NCBI RefSeq assembly: GCF_024460775.1
Contig: NZ_JANFYZ010000003.1
Span: forward strand, 186,001 to 250,000
DNA: 64,000 nt
Source: Desulfovibrio desulfuricans
GTDB lineage: Bacteria > Desulfobacterota > Desulfovibrionia > Desulfovibrionales > Desulfovibrionaceae
Direction: 5' to 3'
The notes under the pieces were generated by a model. That model had not been told where the DNA came from and did no database searches. It saw nothing but the letters and a program-made list of their open reading frames with translations. Below, piece after piece: positions 42,400 to 51,536 of the stretch; position 1 is the stretch's first letter, and each line of letters opens with the position of its first letter. The translations under genes were made by a program, and so were the position numbers.

Positions 42400-43635
42400 C
42401 TACCTCCCTTTCACCGTTTGTACCGCCTTCAGGGCGGCGGCTGTGCCGGACTGCGCCGAGCGCATCACATCAAGGGGCATGCGCGCGCAACCAGCAGCGA
42501 AAATGCCGGCCTCTTCTCCGCCCGCGATAAAGCCGTCTTCGTCCAGCGGCAGGGGCAGGGGCGCATTTTCGCCAGCCAGCGAGGGCTGCATGCCCGTGGC
42601 CAGCACAACAAGATCATAATCAAGGGTCATTTTTTCACCGCGCACGGCGTCTTCCGCCGTAATGCGCACCCTGTTGCCCTCGGCCTGCACGGCGTCGGCA
42701 ACCTTGCCCTTGACGAACTTCACGTTGGGCAGCGCCTTGACCTTTTCCAGCACCTTCACATAGCGGCCCGGGGCGCGCAGGTCGATGTAGTACACCGTGA
42801 TCTGCGTGTCGGGATTCTGCTCTGCAATGTACAGGCACTGCTTGAGCGTGGCCATACAGCAGATGTAGGAGCAGTAGTTCAGGTGATTCTGGTCGCGGGA
42901 ACCAGCGCACTGCACAAAGGCAACCTGGTGGGGAGCACGGCCGTCGGAAGGACGGACAATGCGGCCACCGGTGGGGCCAAAGGGCGAAGCAAGGCGTTCA
43001 AGCTGCATGTTGGACACGCAGTTTTTCACGTTGCCCGCGCCAAGATTGGTCAACTGGGTAACATCATAGGGCTTCCAGCCTGTGGCAACGACCACAGCGC
43101 CGACATTGAGATCAAGCTCGCGCTGCGGTTCATTCACATCAAGGAACTTGGCCCCGGCAACCCGTGCGCTGTCAGACTTGGAAAGCGCATCAAGGTCGAG
43201 CGTGTAACGGCTGGGGAAGGCGAAAGGCATATCCTTGTGCAGGGCCTTGCGCGTGGCAAGACCAAGCTCGAATTCGCTTTCCACTTCGCCGGTCAGGCTG
43301 GAGGCCAGCAGGCTGAAATCGATGTTGTGCGGGGCTGTGTGACGGGGGCTGATGCGCACCTTCACCTTGTAATCGCCCTTTACGCCCATAAACCCGACCA
43401 CTTCGGCCTGGGTGAAAAATTTTATGCGCGGGTTGTTCCTGATGCGCTGGAACTGAATTTCCAAGCCGCAGGAGGGGGGACAAAGTTTGGGAAAATACTT
43501 ATTGAGCTGAGCCACGCGCCCACCAAGCCAGGGCGACTTTTCGACGATAAAGACGTCGTGGCCCAGTTCCGCCGCTTCAATGGCGGCTGTGAGGCCTGCA
43601 AAGCCGCCGCCCACGACGAGAATGGCATTGGACAT
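42400..43635 (-). CDS. qmoA: QmoA, HdrA-like flavoprotein
   Basis: 411 residues. Starts with the FAD loop ILVVGGGFAGLTAAIEAAELGHDVFIVEK; the Cys in PKLCPPSCGLE and CSYICCMATL, and a second FAD-binding part (AGIFAAGCARMPLDV) follow the HdrA plan, without the ferredoxin domains of true HdrA. Start at the ATG after gcaggaggatatccagg. It is first in the qmo run, 365 bp after aprA. Confidence 0.93.
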   Translation of the reverse strand: MSNAILVVGGGFAGLTAAIEAAELGHDVFIVEKSPWLGGRVAQLNKYFPKLCPPSCGLEIQFQRIRNNPRIKFFTQAEVVGFMGVKGDYKVKVRISPRHTAPHNIDFSLLASSLTGEVESEFELGLATRKALHKDMPFAFPSRYTLDLDALSKSDSARVAGAKFLDVNEPQRELDLNVGAVVVATGWKPYDVTQLTNLGAGNVKNCVSNMQLERLASPFGPTGGRIVRPSDGRAPHQVAFVQCAGSRDQNHLNYCSYICCMATLKQCLYIAEQNPDTQITVYYIDLRAPGRYVKVLEKVKALPNVKFVKGKVADAVQAEGNRVRITAEDAVRGEKMTLDYDLVVLATGMQPSLAGENAPLPLPLDEDGFIAGGEEAGIFAAGCARMPLDVMRSAQSGTAAALKAVQTVKGR

Positions 43636-44000
43636 CCTGGATATCCTCCTGCGTTGTTGCATAGCGGCTGAAGAAGGAAAAGGACTCCCGCCGCGAAAAA
43701 AAAGGAGCGGCCCCGTGGCCGACCTCTGCGAGCGCCAGCGCACAAAACTGCCCGCACCACGCCCGCCGACAAAGGGGGGCCTGCTGCCGGTCATCCCCTT
43801 GCCGAACATTTGCCTTGTGCTGCGCACCTATGCCCAAACAATCGGCACACCAACAGGCTGGCACGAAAACCGCTCTTTTTCCGGCAGGGCCTGGGCCGCC
43901 GCCGGCACGCGTTTTTCGCCGCCGCGAGCCTGGCAAAGCCAGAGCTTGCAGCAGAGGGGGCGGCCTTGCGGCCGCCCCCATTTGGCATCAGTGCCGCCGA
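43636..44000 (-). other. aprA-qmoA intergenic region with strong hairpin
   Basis: 365 bases with no credible gene. Directly after the aprA stop is a perfect 10-bp GC stem with four-base loop (43955-43964 and 43969-43978) and no T-run. It may protect the aprBA mRNA 3' end or partially stop transcription, allowing apr transcripts to exceed qmo. A separate qmo promoter may lie in the remaining part. Confidence 0.55.
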
Positions 44001-45989
44001 CTAGTCGGGGATGATCTGATAGTAGGGCTTCTTGAAGATCTTGGTCTCGCCGGTGGCGGGATTGTACTTCGAGTTCACGAAGCACTTCCAAGTGTCGTCG
44101 TCCAGGCCCATGAAGTCCGCACGGTAGTAGAAGCCGGGGTAGCGGGATTCTTCACGGAAGGCGATGTGCTGCATGTGCAGGCGCACCGTCCACAGACGAT
44201 GGTAGTTTTCCCAGCAGCGCAGCAGTTCGTGCAGGTCACGAGCGGCCAGCTTGAAGGAGTCTTCTTCCATCATGGCGAGCAGGTTGAAGCCGGTGTCAAG
44301 CAGCGCCTTGGAGGTGGTGTAGTACGTGCTCACGCCACCGCCGTATTCGTCGGTGCACTTCACGAGACGCATCATGAAGTTCTTGGGCGTGATGTAGTTC
44401 GGGTTCACCACGGGATCGGTCGAAGCGGCCTTGCCTTCCTGGTAGTTGTAGAAAGGACGGTAGATCAGCTTCTTCAGTTCGTCAGCGGATTCCGCGAACT
44501 CAGGCTTGAAGTCCTTGTGATCGAGGCACCAGCGAACCATCTGCTTGCCAGCCATGCGGCCTTCAGCATGCGAACCGGAGGAGAACTTGTGGCCGGAAGC
44601 GCCCACGCCGTCGGCGCAGGTGAAGAGACCTTCAACGGTGGTCATGCGGTTGTAGACCTTGCCGTTGGAAGCCTTCACTTTGTAGTCTTCGGGCACCCAA
44701 GCTTCGTCGGGACCGGAAACCCAGATGCCGCAGCAACCGGAGTGGGAGCCGAGCAGGTAGGGTTCGGTGGGCATGATTTCGGAACCACGTTCTTCAGGCG
44801 CGGTGTTGGTGCAGGCCCAAAGGTTGGCCTGGCCAACGCACATGTCGAGGAAGTCTTCCCAAGCTTCGGATTCAAGATCCTTCTGCTGTTCTTCGTTCAG
44901 GGTCGCGAAGGTGTTCTGCAGGGCGCTCTTGGTGTCCATGTAGATGGGGCCGCGGCCTTCGCGCATTTCACGAAGCATCATGTGGTTACGCAGGCAGGTC
45001 GGGATGACATGGCCCTTGGCGTAGCCGCGATCTTCGTAAGGCTTCAGCATGGCGCGGTTGGTGGCGCAGTAATCTTCACCCTTGGAGTTGGTGGCTTTGG
45101 CCTTGAACAGGAGGAACCACGCACCCACAGGGCCGTAACCGTCCTTGAAGCGGGCGGGCACGAAGCGGTTTTCCATCATGGTCATTTCAGCGCCAACCTG
45201 AGCGCACATGGTGTAGGTCGAACCGGCGTTCCACACAGGATACCAGGCGCGGCCCATGCCTTCACCGGTGGAGCGGGGACGGTACACGTTAACGGCACCG
45301 CCAGCGGCCACCATGATGGTGTTGGCTTTGAAGATGTGCACTTCGTTGGCGCGCAGGTTGAAGCCCACGGCGCCGGCGATGCGGTTGGGGGTGTTCTTAT
45401 CGAGAAGCAGCTTCACGATGAATATACGTTCCATGATGCGGTCTTCACCCAGGGCATTCTTGGCAGCTTCGGCCACGATGCACTTGTAGGATTCACCGTT
45501 GATCATGATCTGCCAGCGGCCGGAACGCACAGGGGCGTCGCCCTTGCGCAGGCTCTTGCCAGCGGCCTTGGCGGCAGCGCCGTTCAGGTTGTGGCCGTCT
45601 TCGCCCTTGATCCAGCAGGGAAGGCCCCAATCTTCAAACAGATGCACGGAGTCGTCAACGTGACGGCCTACGTCGAAGATAAGGTCTTCGCGAACCAGGC
45701 CCATAAGGTCGGTGCGGACCATGCGGACGTAGTCATCGGCGTCGTTTTCACCCAGGTAGGTGTTGATGGCGGAAAGACCCTGGGCCACGGCGCCGGAGCG
45801 CTCGAGGGTGGCTTTGTCAACCAGCATGATCTTCAGGCCGTGCTTGTCGCCCCAGCGCACTGCTTCAAAAGCGGTGCCGCAGGAACCCATGCCGCCGCCC
45901 ACGATCAGCAGGTCAACCGCATGTTCCTTAACTTCAGGCTCGGCAATGGCCACACCCTTCGTCGCTTCCTTGACGGGAATCATTGGCAT
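44001..45989 (-). CDS. aprA: Adenylylsulfate reductase, alpha subunit
   Basis: 662 residues, the usual size. FAD-binding start DLLIVGGGMGSCGTAFEA, then the catalytic region with conserved Arg/Trp/His residues (GRWQIMINGESYKC, RFKDGYGPVGAWFLLFKAKATN) and a C-terminal end YYQIIPD. It reduces adenosine 5'-phosphosulfate (APS) to sulfite and AMP in the cytoplasm with AprB. Close spacing to aprB (37 bp) and the abundance-type codon use suggest high expression. Confidence 0.97.
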   Translation of the reverse strand: MPMIPVKEATKGVAIAEPEVKEHAVDLLIVGGGMGSCGTAFEAVRWGDKHGLKIMLVDKATLERSGAVAQGLSAINTYLGENDADDYVRMVRTDLMGLVREDLIFDVGRHVDDSVHLFEDWGLPCWIKGEDGHNLNGAAAKAAGKSLRKGDAPVRSGRWQIMINGESYKCIVAEAAKNALGEDRIMERIFIVKLLLDKNTPNRIAGAVGFNLRANEVHIFKANTIMVAAGGAVNVYRPRSTGEGMGRAWYPVWNAGSTYTMCAQVGAEMTMMENRFVPARFKDGYGPVGAWFLLFKAKATNSKGEDYCATNRAMLKPYEDRGYAKGHVIPTCLRNHMMLREMREGRGPIYMDTKSALQNTFATLNEEQQKDLESEAWEDFLDMCVGQANLWACTNTAPEERGSEIMPTEPYLLGSHSGCCGIWVSGPDEAWVPEDYKVKASNGKVYNRMTTVEGLFTCADGVGASGHKFSSGSHAEGRMAGKQMVRWCLDHKDFKPEFAESADELKKLIYRPFYNYQEGKAASTDPVVNPNYITPKNFMMRLVKCTDEYGGGVSTYYTTSKALLDTGFNLLAMMEEDSFKLAARDLHELLRCWENYHRLWTVRLHMQHIAFREESRYPGFYYRADFMGLDDDTWKCFVNSKYNPATGETKIFKKPYYQIIPD

Positions 45990-46026
45990 AATTGTTTCTC
46001 CTTATCGCACTAGCGGTTGCAATAGC

Positions 46027-46515
46027 CTAGCGGCCGTGTTCCATGCAGGTGAAGGTCTTGTTAGCGTCCTTAACATCGAACTTCTTGCCAAGGGCGGTCT
46101 TCGGGACGGCCAGGGCAGTTTCGGTGAACAGCAGTTCATCTTCGATGTTGGCGCCTTCGGGATGGCCTTCAAAGGGCTTGATGGAACCTTCCGGCGTAGT
46201 GCGGATGGGGAACTTGAAGCGTTTCACGTTGCCATTGCGGAACTTGACGGTCCACATGATGGAGTCAGCCGAACGCATGGGGATACAGGTCCCGCCCATG
46301 GGGGCAAAGTCTGCATAGGGACGGGCCGTAATGGCGCCCTGGGGGCAGATCTTAACGCAGGAATAGCATTCCCAGCAGGCATCGGGTTCCTGGTTGTATG
46401 CCTTCATTTCCTCAGAATCAAGAATCATGAGGTCATTGGGGCAAATGTACATGCAGGCCGTCTTTTCGCCACCCTTGCAGCCGTCGCACTTGGACGGATC
46501 GACAAACGTCGGCAT
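46027..46515 (-). CDS. aprB: Adenylylsulfate reductase, beta subunit
   Basis: 162 residues. Ferredoxin-like N-terminus with two 4Fe-4S sites: CDGCKGGEKTACMYICP (family-typical insertion) and CWECYSCVKICP. The C-terminal strand-rich tail (residues 90-162) wraps AprA. It passes electrons from the Qmo complex to the FAD in AprA. First gene of the operon. Confidence 0.97.
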   Translation of the reverse strand: MPTFVDPSKCDGCKGGEKTACMYICPNDLMILDSEEMKAYNQEPDACWECYSCVKICPQGAITARPYADFAPMGGTCIPMRSADSIMWTVKFRNGNVKRFKFPIRTTPEGSIKPFEGHPEGANIEDELLFTETALAVPKTALGKKFDVKDANKTFTCMEHGR

Positions 46516-47007
46516 ACGTATCCTCCAACTCTTTTAAAAGTGTTTCAGAAAAACCCGCCGGGTTCGGCGAGGCGCGCGGCAAATCCGTCACGCCGGGGTT
46601 AGCCGAGCGCCTCCACAACGAAGGTTGGGCGTATGGCTTGCGCAATTAGTAACAAGCACTTAGCCTTTGAGTCAACCCCCCTCTGCAAAAATTCGTGGAA
46701 ACTTCACAGAGCCGTCATGTGGATTTACAGCAAATTCAGAAAGTTAACTGCCTTGTGAAAAAAAATCTATTTCACATTTTCGCCACTCTTGCGTCACAAC
46801 CATTTCAAAAGTTAACGGATCATGCCACGCGGGGCTGCCCAATGGGCAACCCTTGCAAGAGAAGTCATTTCAAGCTAACACGCTTGGGCAGATAAGGGAA
46901 GCCCCCGCGGCAAAACGAGCCATGAGTCGGCAACCTGTTGTTTTTTCAATGCTGCGCCACGGGCGGACCCCTCCTATCCAAATTTCATTATCAGTACAGG
47001 ACAAGGC
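46516..47007 (-). promoter_or_regulatory. Upstream region of the apr-qmo operon
   Basis: 492 bases without a gene, AT-rich in the middle (46680-46860). It holds two direct repeats of AAAGTTAAC (46740-46748 and 46808-46816, each preceded by a TTCA-type word) and a dyad TGTGAA/TTCACA (46754-46759 and 46771-46776). The dyad half-sites resemble those of Rex or HcpR/CRP-type regulators known for sulfate-reduction genes, but the spacer is too long for either. The apr promoter must lie here. Confidence 0.4.
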
Positions 47008-48807
47008 ATGACCGACAATTCCAACGATTCCCGCGCTCCCCGCGATGCGCGCGAAGCACGGGGCCAGCGCGCCCCGCGCGGCCCCCGTAACGGGCACGAA
47101 ACCGGCGATGCGCGCGCCCGCAAGCCGTTGCGCGAAGTGGTTTGCGAGATCGACCGCGACATTCTGCGGCTGCTGCTTCGCCGCAATAATATTCTTGTCC
47201 GCATGCGCGGCGACAAACCCCGGCTTGACTCCACGGAAGAAAAAACCATCCGTGAGTCGTGGGAAGCCGCCGTTTCCCACATCAGCCGCGATGCGCGCCT
47301 TTCGGGCCACTTTTTTTCGCTCATGCAGGAAGTGGAATTTCAGCCCCGTCCCGCCTCTACCCGCGCTGACGGCGCGGATGAAGGCGGCGAACCCGGCGGC
47401 GCAGCAGCGAAAGAACCGCCGCGCACGGCCTTTAACCTTGCGCCGCCCGCCAAACACGTACGCCTGCACATGCCTGCACCTCTGGCCTGCCGGGCCACGC
47501 GCGCATGGCTGATGCTGGCCGCAGCCACAGGTCAGCCCCTGCATATAGCGCCTTGCCTCATGAATGATCCCATCGTGGACTGCGTCAAAATGCTCAATCA
47601 GGCAGGCGCCTCGCTGACCCGCGAGGATGAAGGCGTTTCCGCCCGCCCGGCTGCTCCGCTTGGCGCGTCTGACAAGGTTATCCACACGGGCGACAGCGCC
47701 TGGAACTTTTTCATGCTGCTGGGGCACTATCTTGGCCGCCCCTCGCGTGCCAAGTTTACTGGCGATGCAAGCCTGAAACTGGCTGACTTTTCTTCTGTGC
47801 GGCACTTCCTGCCCACTCTGGGCGCGCGCCTCGTGCATGTGGTGCCCAAGAGCGACGGCCTGCCCGCGCGCCTTGAGTGCTCCGGCATTTTGCCCGATTC
47901 CGTCAAACTGCCTGCCGATGTGCCCGCCGAACTGGCCGAGGGCATCCTGCTGGCGGCTCCCGGCTACGAAAGGGCAATCACACTTGATCTTGGCTCGCAT
48001 CCCGAGCACAGGCTCATTGTTGCCCGCATACTGCCCATACTGCGCGCAGCTGGCGCAGATGCGCAGGTGGAAGGCGCAAAGGTGCGCGTCAACCCCGGCC
48101 CCCTCAGCCTGCCCGCCCTGCCTCAGGCTGGCATGGAGCCGGAACTTGCGCTCTTTCTCCTGGCCCTGCCCCTGGCTCTGGGCGGCGAAGCCCTGCTTGA
48201 CGGCCAGTGGCCCGCTCTGCCCGCCGCTGAAGCTGGCTGGGATCTTTTGCAGCAGCTTGGCCTTGACCTGCGCTACGAAGCGGGCAAAAACGGCGGCGAA
48301 GTCTGCGCCCGCGCTGCCGCGCCCCTGAAACAGTACGCAAAGGGTGATCTGCCCGCCGGATTCCCCGCGGCATGGGCCCCGCTGCCAGTGGCTCTGGCCG
48401 CCTGTGCAGCCCTTAGGGGCGACAAGGCCGCTCTGCCCGCCCTGCCCTCTGGCACAGACCGCACAACGGTAGAAAGTTTTCTTTCTGCTGTGGGTCTGGA
48501 TTTGGATGAAAACAGCAGATTGTGCAAAAAAGAACAATCTGGCCCGCGCACGGGCTGGAATGCCCCTGATCCGGTCTGGGCAATGGCCCTTGCACTGGCT
48601 GCTTGCGCAAGCCCCCACCAGAAGCTGGGCAACCCCGGCATCATGACCGGGCTGTACCCGCCCTTCTGGGCGCTGTACAATACCCTGCCCGAACCGGCAG
48701 TGCGCCGCTCGGCCGCGCCGGAAGTTCCGGCTGCCGCTCCCAGACGCCGCATTATCACCGGCGCAGTGGCTGTGCCGCCGGAACTGAAAGACGAAGACGA
48801 CTATTAG
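47008..48807 (+). CDS. Chorismate-mutase-like / EPSP-synthase-like fusion
   Basis: 599 residues in two parts. Residues about 45-110 (REVVCEIDRDILRLLLRRNNILVRMRGDKPRL..) resemble a type II (AroQ) chorismate mutase helix set. Residues about 150-560 follow the two-lobe EPSP-synthase outline (RATRAWLMLAAATGQPLHIAP..NDPIVDCVKMLNQAGASL near the start; DRTTVESFLSAVGL at the end). The usual Lys/Arg phosphate-binding start (SKS, NRAL) is not seen, so the synthase half may be inactive or altered. The N-terminus is an Arg/Ala/Gly-rich low-complexity run. Regulator or divergent aromatic-pathway enzyme; aroE and aroQ lie within 6 kb. Confidence 0.6.
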   Translation: MTDNSNDSRAPRDAREARGQRAPRGPRNGHETGDARARKPLREVVCEIDRDILRLLLRRNNILVRMRGDKPRLDSTEEKTIRESWEAAVSHISRDARLSGHFFSLMQEVEFQPRPASTRADGADEGGEPGGAAAKEPPRTAFNLAPPAKHVRLHMPAPLACRATRAWLMLAAATGQPLHIAPCLMNDPIVDCVKMLNQAGASLTREDEGVSARPAAPLGASDKVIHTGDSAWNFFMLLGHYLGRPSRAKFTGDASLKLADFSSVRHFLPTLGARLVHVVPKSDGLPARLECSGILPDSVKLPADVPAELAEGILLAAPGYERAITLDLGSHPEHRLIVARILPILRAAGADAQVEGAKVRVNPGPLSLPALPQAGMEPELALFLLALPLALGGEALLDGQWPALPAAEAGWDLLQQLGLDLRYEAGKNGGEVCARAAAPLKQYAKGDLPAGFPAAWAPLPVALAACAALRGDKAALPALPSGTDRTTVESFLSAVGLDLDENSRLCKKEQSGPRTGWNAPDPVWAMALALAACASPHQKLGNPGIMTGLYPPFWALYNTLPEPAVRRSAAPEVPAAAPRRRIITGAVAVPPELKDEDDY

Positions 48808-48820
48808 ATAAAGAATAAAC

Positions 48821-48860
48821 AACAGGCGCTGGCGGCGAAATATCGTCCCCAGCGCCTGTT
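48821..48860 (+). terminator. Terminator hairpin after the fusion gene
   Basis: aacaggcgctgg (48821-48832) pairs with ccagcgcctgtt (48849-48860), 12 bp perfect, around a 16-base loop. No long T-run. Confidence 0.7.
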
Positions 48861-49101
48861 GGCGTTTACAAAGGCAAGCGCAGGCACGCAGGCATTGCAC
48901 GAGGCCGGAGCGCAGCGGCAAGTCTCTGCCCCTGCGCTATTGCAATGCTATGCGGGGCACAGGAAAAATTTTCTGTCCGGCAAAATCGGTGCAACGACAA
49001 AAAAAATCCGCCCCGCGCAGCATATCTGCAACGGGACGGAAATTCCGTTTGGGCCGCCATGCCCACTCCGCAATAGCGGACAAAAAACGCGGCTGCGAAA
49101 A

Positions 49102-49539
49102 TTATTCCTGAGTAAAGCGGAACAGCCGCACGGAAAGGGGCTGCATGTTCTGCCGATTCATGGCCGAAACAATAAAGGCATAGTTTCGGGGCTGTCCGGC
49201 GGGCGGGCAGGGGCCACGATAGTGGCGCGTCAGGCCGCCCTCGGGGATAATGCCGCTGCCATCGTTGTTCCACTCGCCACCGCCAAGGAACAGATCCTGG
49301 CCATCGCTGGTAAATTCCACCAGGCGCACGTCATAGTAATCGGTGCTGCCGGGGGTCTGTGCCACCTGAATTTCAGGCGATATCCGGGAACAGCGGTGAA
49401 CTTCGCGCAAGGTAACGGTAACGGCCATGCCGTCCGGAATTTCCTGCGTCTCCTTGGAGGCGCAAGCGGGCAGCAGGGCTGCCGCGCACAGCACAGGGAA
49501 GAGCGCACGCCGGGCTTTGCCTAAAATTTCAAAACGCAT
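49102..49539 (-). CDS. Small lipoprotein-like exported protein
   Basis: 145 residues. The signal ends in LLPACAS, a possible lipobox (L-P-A-C), so it is probably a lipoprotein. The mature part is strand-rich (MAVTVTLREVHRCS..YYDVRLVEFTSDGQDLFLGGGEWN) and contains GLTRHYRGPCPPAGQPRNYAFIVSAMN, a weak match to the PEBP ligand loop (GPCPP...Y.F...A). No catalytic assignment. Start after ttggaggccctg. The strand is opposite to its neighbours. Confidence 0.65.
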   Translation of the reverse strand: MRFEILGKARRALFPVLCAAALLPACASKETQEIPDGMAVTVTLREVHRCSRISPEIQVAQTPGSTDYYDVRLVEFTSDGQDLFLGGGEWNNDGSGIIPEGGLTRHYRGPCPPAGQPRNYAFIVSAMNRQNMQPLSVRLFRFTQE

Positions 49540-49627
49540 CAGGGCCTCCAAATGACAATTGCTTTATGCGGCTTTTGGAAGCATAACCAATAGTCAGGTC
49601 GAATACAACAACCAGTGGGAGCAGTAT

Positions 49628-50818
49628 ATGTCCATTCTTGCAGACAGCGTTACGGGGTATCTGGAACACTCTTCGTGGATCCGCCGCATGTTCGAGGCCG
49701 GAGGCCAGCTCAAGGCCCGTTTTGGCGCGGACAACGTTTATGACTTCAGCCTGGGCAACCCCGACCTGCCAGCCCCCCCTGCCGTTGTGGACGGTTTGCG
49801 TTCCTTCACAGAACACGCTGGCGAACCTTTTGCTTTTGGCTACATGCCCAACGGCGGTTTTGTCTGGGCGCGGGAGAAACTGGCCGCCCACCTCAGCAAG
49901 GAGCAGGGCGTAGACCTCACCGCCAATGATGTGCTGCTGGGCTGCGGCGCTGCTGGTGTGCTCAACGCCTTTTTGCGCGCAGTCATCAATCCCGGCGAAG
50001 AAATGCTGGGCTTTGCACCCTACTTTGTGGAATACGGCTTTTATGTAGCCAACCACGGCGGCACCTTCCGCGCTGTCATGAGCAAGGCCGACACCTTTGC
50101 GCCCGACCTTGCCGCGCTTGAAGAAGCCATCAACCCCAAAACCCGTGTGGTGCTCATCAACTCGCCCAACAACCCCACAGGTGTGATTTACAGCCGCAAA
50201 GACCTCAAGGCGCTGACCGAACTGCTGGAAAACAAGAGCCAGGAATACGGCAAGCCCATCTGGCTGGTGGCCGATGAACCGTACCGCTTCCTTGCCTATG
50301 ACGGCGCGGAAGTGCCTTCGGTGCTGCCGCTCTATCCTTACGCAGTGGTCATCAGCTCTTTCTCCAAAAATCTTTCGCTGCCGGGCGAACGCGTGGGCTT
50401 TGCCGCTGTTTCACCCCTGCTGCACGAAAAGGCCGAGCTCATGGCCGCCCTCACGCTCACCAACCGTATTCTTGGCTTTGTGAACCCTCCCGTGGTGGGC
50501 CAGCACATCATGGCCGCCGCCCTGGGCAGCCAGGTTGACCTGAACGTCTACGCCGCCCGCCGCAAGGCCATGGGCGAAGTGCTCAAGAACGCCGGATATG
50601 AATTCCAGATGCCCGCAGGCGCGTTCTACTTCTTCCCCAAGGCTCCCGGCGGGGACGATGTGGCCTTTGTGAACAGGCTGGTCGAAGAACGCGTGCTGGC
50701 GGTTCCCGGCTCCGGCTTTGGCTGCCCCGGCTACTTCCGCCTGGCATTCTGCGTGGGCGAAGAAGTGATCCGCAAGGCTGCCGACGGCTTTGCCAAGGCC
50801 CGCGCCTCCGTAAAATAG
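49628..50818 (+). CDS. Class I PLP-dependent aminotransferase
   Basis: 396 residues, aspartate-aminotransferase fold. VYDFSLGNPDLPAPP at the start, the NSPNNPTG motif near residue 183, an Asp/Tyr pair (VADEPYRFLAYDG), the PLP lysine in SSFSKNLSLPGERVG and the C-terminal substrate-binding Arg in YFRLAFC. Start after GGGAGCAGTAT. The amino donor/acceptor pair is not readable. The small rhodanese gene follows. Confidence 0.9.
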   Translation: MSILADSVTGYLEHSSWIRRMFEAGGQLKARFGADNVYDFSLGNPDLPAPPAVVDGLRSFTEHAGEPFAFGYMPNGGFVWAREKLAAHLSKEQGVDLTANDVLLGCGAAGVLNAFLRAVINPGEEMLGFAPYFVEYGFYVANHGGTFRAVMSKADTFAPDLAALEEAINPKTRVVLINSPNNPTGVIYSRKDLKALTELLENKSQEYGKPIWLVADEPYRFLAYDGAEVPSVLPLYPYAVVISSFSKNLSLPGERVGFAAVSPLLHEKAELMAALTLTNRILGFVNPPVVGQHIMAAALGSQVDLNVYAARRKAMGEVLKNAGYEFQMPAGAFYFFPKAPGGDDVAFVNRLVEERVLAVPGSGFGCPGYFRLAFCVGEEVIRKAADGFAKARASVK

Positions 50819-50869
50819 CATCGCAGGCTGGCCCAAGGCCCAGATCTCAAACCACTACAGGTAGCAGAA

Positions 50870-51289
50870 ATGACGCACACCCACTCCGCAACGCCATCGC
50901 ACGGCAGGCTTTACGGCCTGATGTCGGCGCTCGCATGCTTCCTCCTGCTGGCTGCCGTTCAGGTTTCCGCCAAGGATATCAGCGTGAAGGACGCCGCAAC
51001 CCTGTTGCAGAATCCTCCACAGGGGCTGACCATTGTTGACGTGCGCACCCCGGCGGAATTCCGCGAAGGGCATCTTGCAGGCGCAATCAACATGGACTTT
51101 TTCGGCGCATCCTTTGATTCGCAGATACTTGGCCTGCCCAAGGACAAGCCCGTGTTGCTCTACTGCCGCACGGGCAACCGCTCTGCCGGAGCCTACGATG
51201 CCATGGAAAAAGAAGGGATAACCAATATCCTCCACATGAATGAAGGCATCACGGGCTGGCAGAAACAAGGCCTGCCGCTGCAAAAATAG
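50870..51289 (+). CDS. Exported rhodanese-like protein
   Basis: 139 residues. Signal peptide (ALACFLLLAAVQVSA), then one rhodanese domain: ISVKDAATLLQNPPQGLTIVDVRTPAEFREGHLAGAINMDF, with the active-site loop YCRTGNRS (Cys near residue 102). A periplasmic single-domain sulfurtransferase, possibly binding polysulfide or thiosulfate. A terminator follows at 51344. Confidence 0.88.
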   Translation: MTHTHSATPSHGRLYGLMSALACFLLLAAVQVSAKDISVKDAATLLQNPPQGLTIVDVRTPAEFREGHLAGAINMDFFGASFDSQILGLPKDKPVLLYCRTGNRSAGAYDAMEKEGITNILHMNEGITGWQKQGLPLQK

Positions 51290-51319
51290 CGCGCCGCAGT
51301 AGCGCGAGCAGCGTTACGC

Positions 51320-51335
51320 TGGCACGGATTCTGCT
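51320..51335 (+). promoter_or_regulatory. Sigma-54-type promoter match upstream of flgE
   Basis: TGGCACGGATTCTGCT fits TGGCACG-N4-TTGCW at all key bases including GG and GC at -24/-12, apart from one T. Flagellar genes in this group are often RpoN-controlled. Against it: a strong terminator hairpin starts only 9 bases downstream (51344), so transcripts would begin almost inside it. Confidence 0.35.
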
Positions 51336-51343
51336 TCTATTCA

Positions 51344-51378
51344 GGGCGGAGAGGAAGATTTTTCCTCCCGCCCTTTTT
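51344..51378 (+). terminator. Terminator after the rhodanese gene
   Basis: gggcgg-a-gaggaa (51344-51356) pairs with ttcctcccgccc (51362-51373) with one bulged A, followed by TTTTT. Typical intrinsic terminator. Confidence 0.9.
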
Positions 51379-51386
51379 CTTTGCCT

Positions 51387-51438
51387 GTCCATATGTGCGA
51401 CTAACGCACAGCAGGCAAGGCGCGCCGCACATATGGAC
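51387..51438. repeat. 13-bp inverted repeat upstream of flgE
   Basis: gtccatatgtgcg (51387-51399) and cgcacatatggac (51426-51438) are perfect reverse complements, 26 bases apart, with a second short pair (ttgcctg/caggcaa) overlapping. They lie 98 bp before flgE. A dyad this long is likely an operator or an RNA hairpin in the leader. Confidence 0.55.
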
Positions 51439-51536
51439 GGCGCTGCGGCTGACGCTTTCGCAACAGAAACGTCTTGCCGTTTGGGGCATCGTTTCCGGGC
51501 AAGGGAAAATTATTCCCTCCCGACAGGAGGCAGAGC

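Noticed and set aside
46753-46776. Canonical Rex or CRP/HcpR binding site in the apr promoter
   Set aside because: The half-sites TGTGAA/TTCACA are present but 11 bases apart, about seven more than the Rex spacing; kept only as a regulatory clue.
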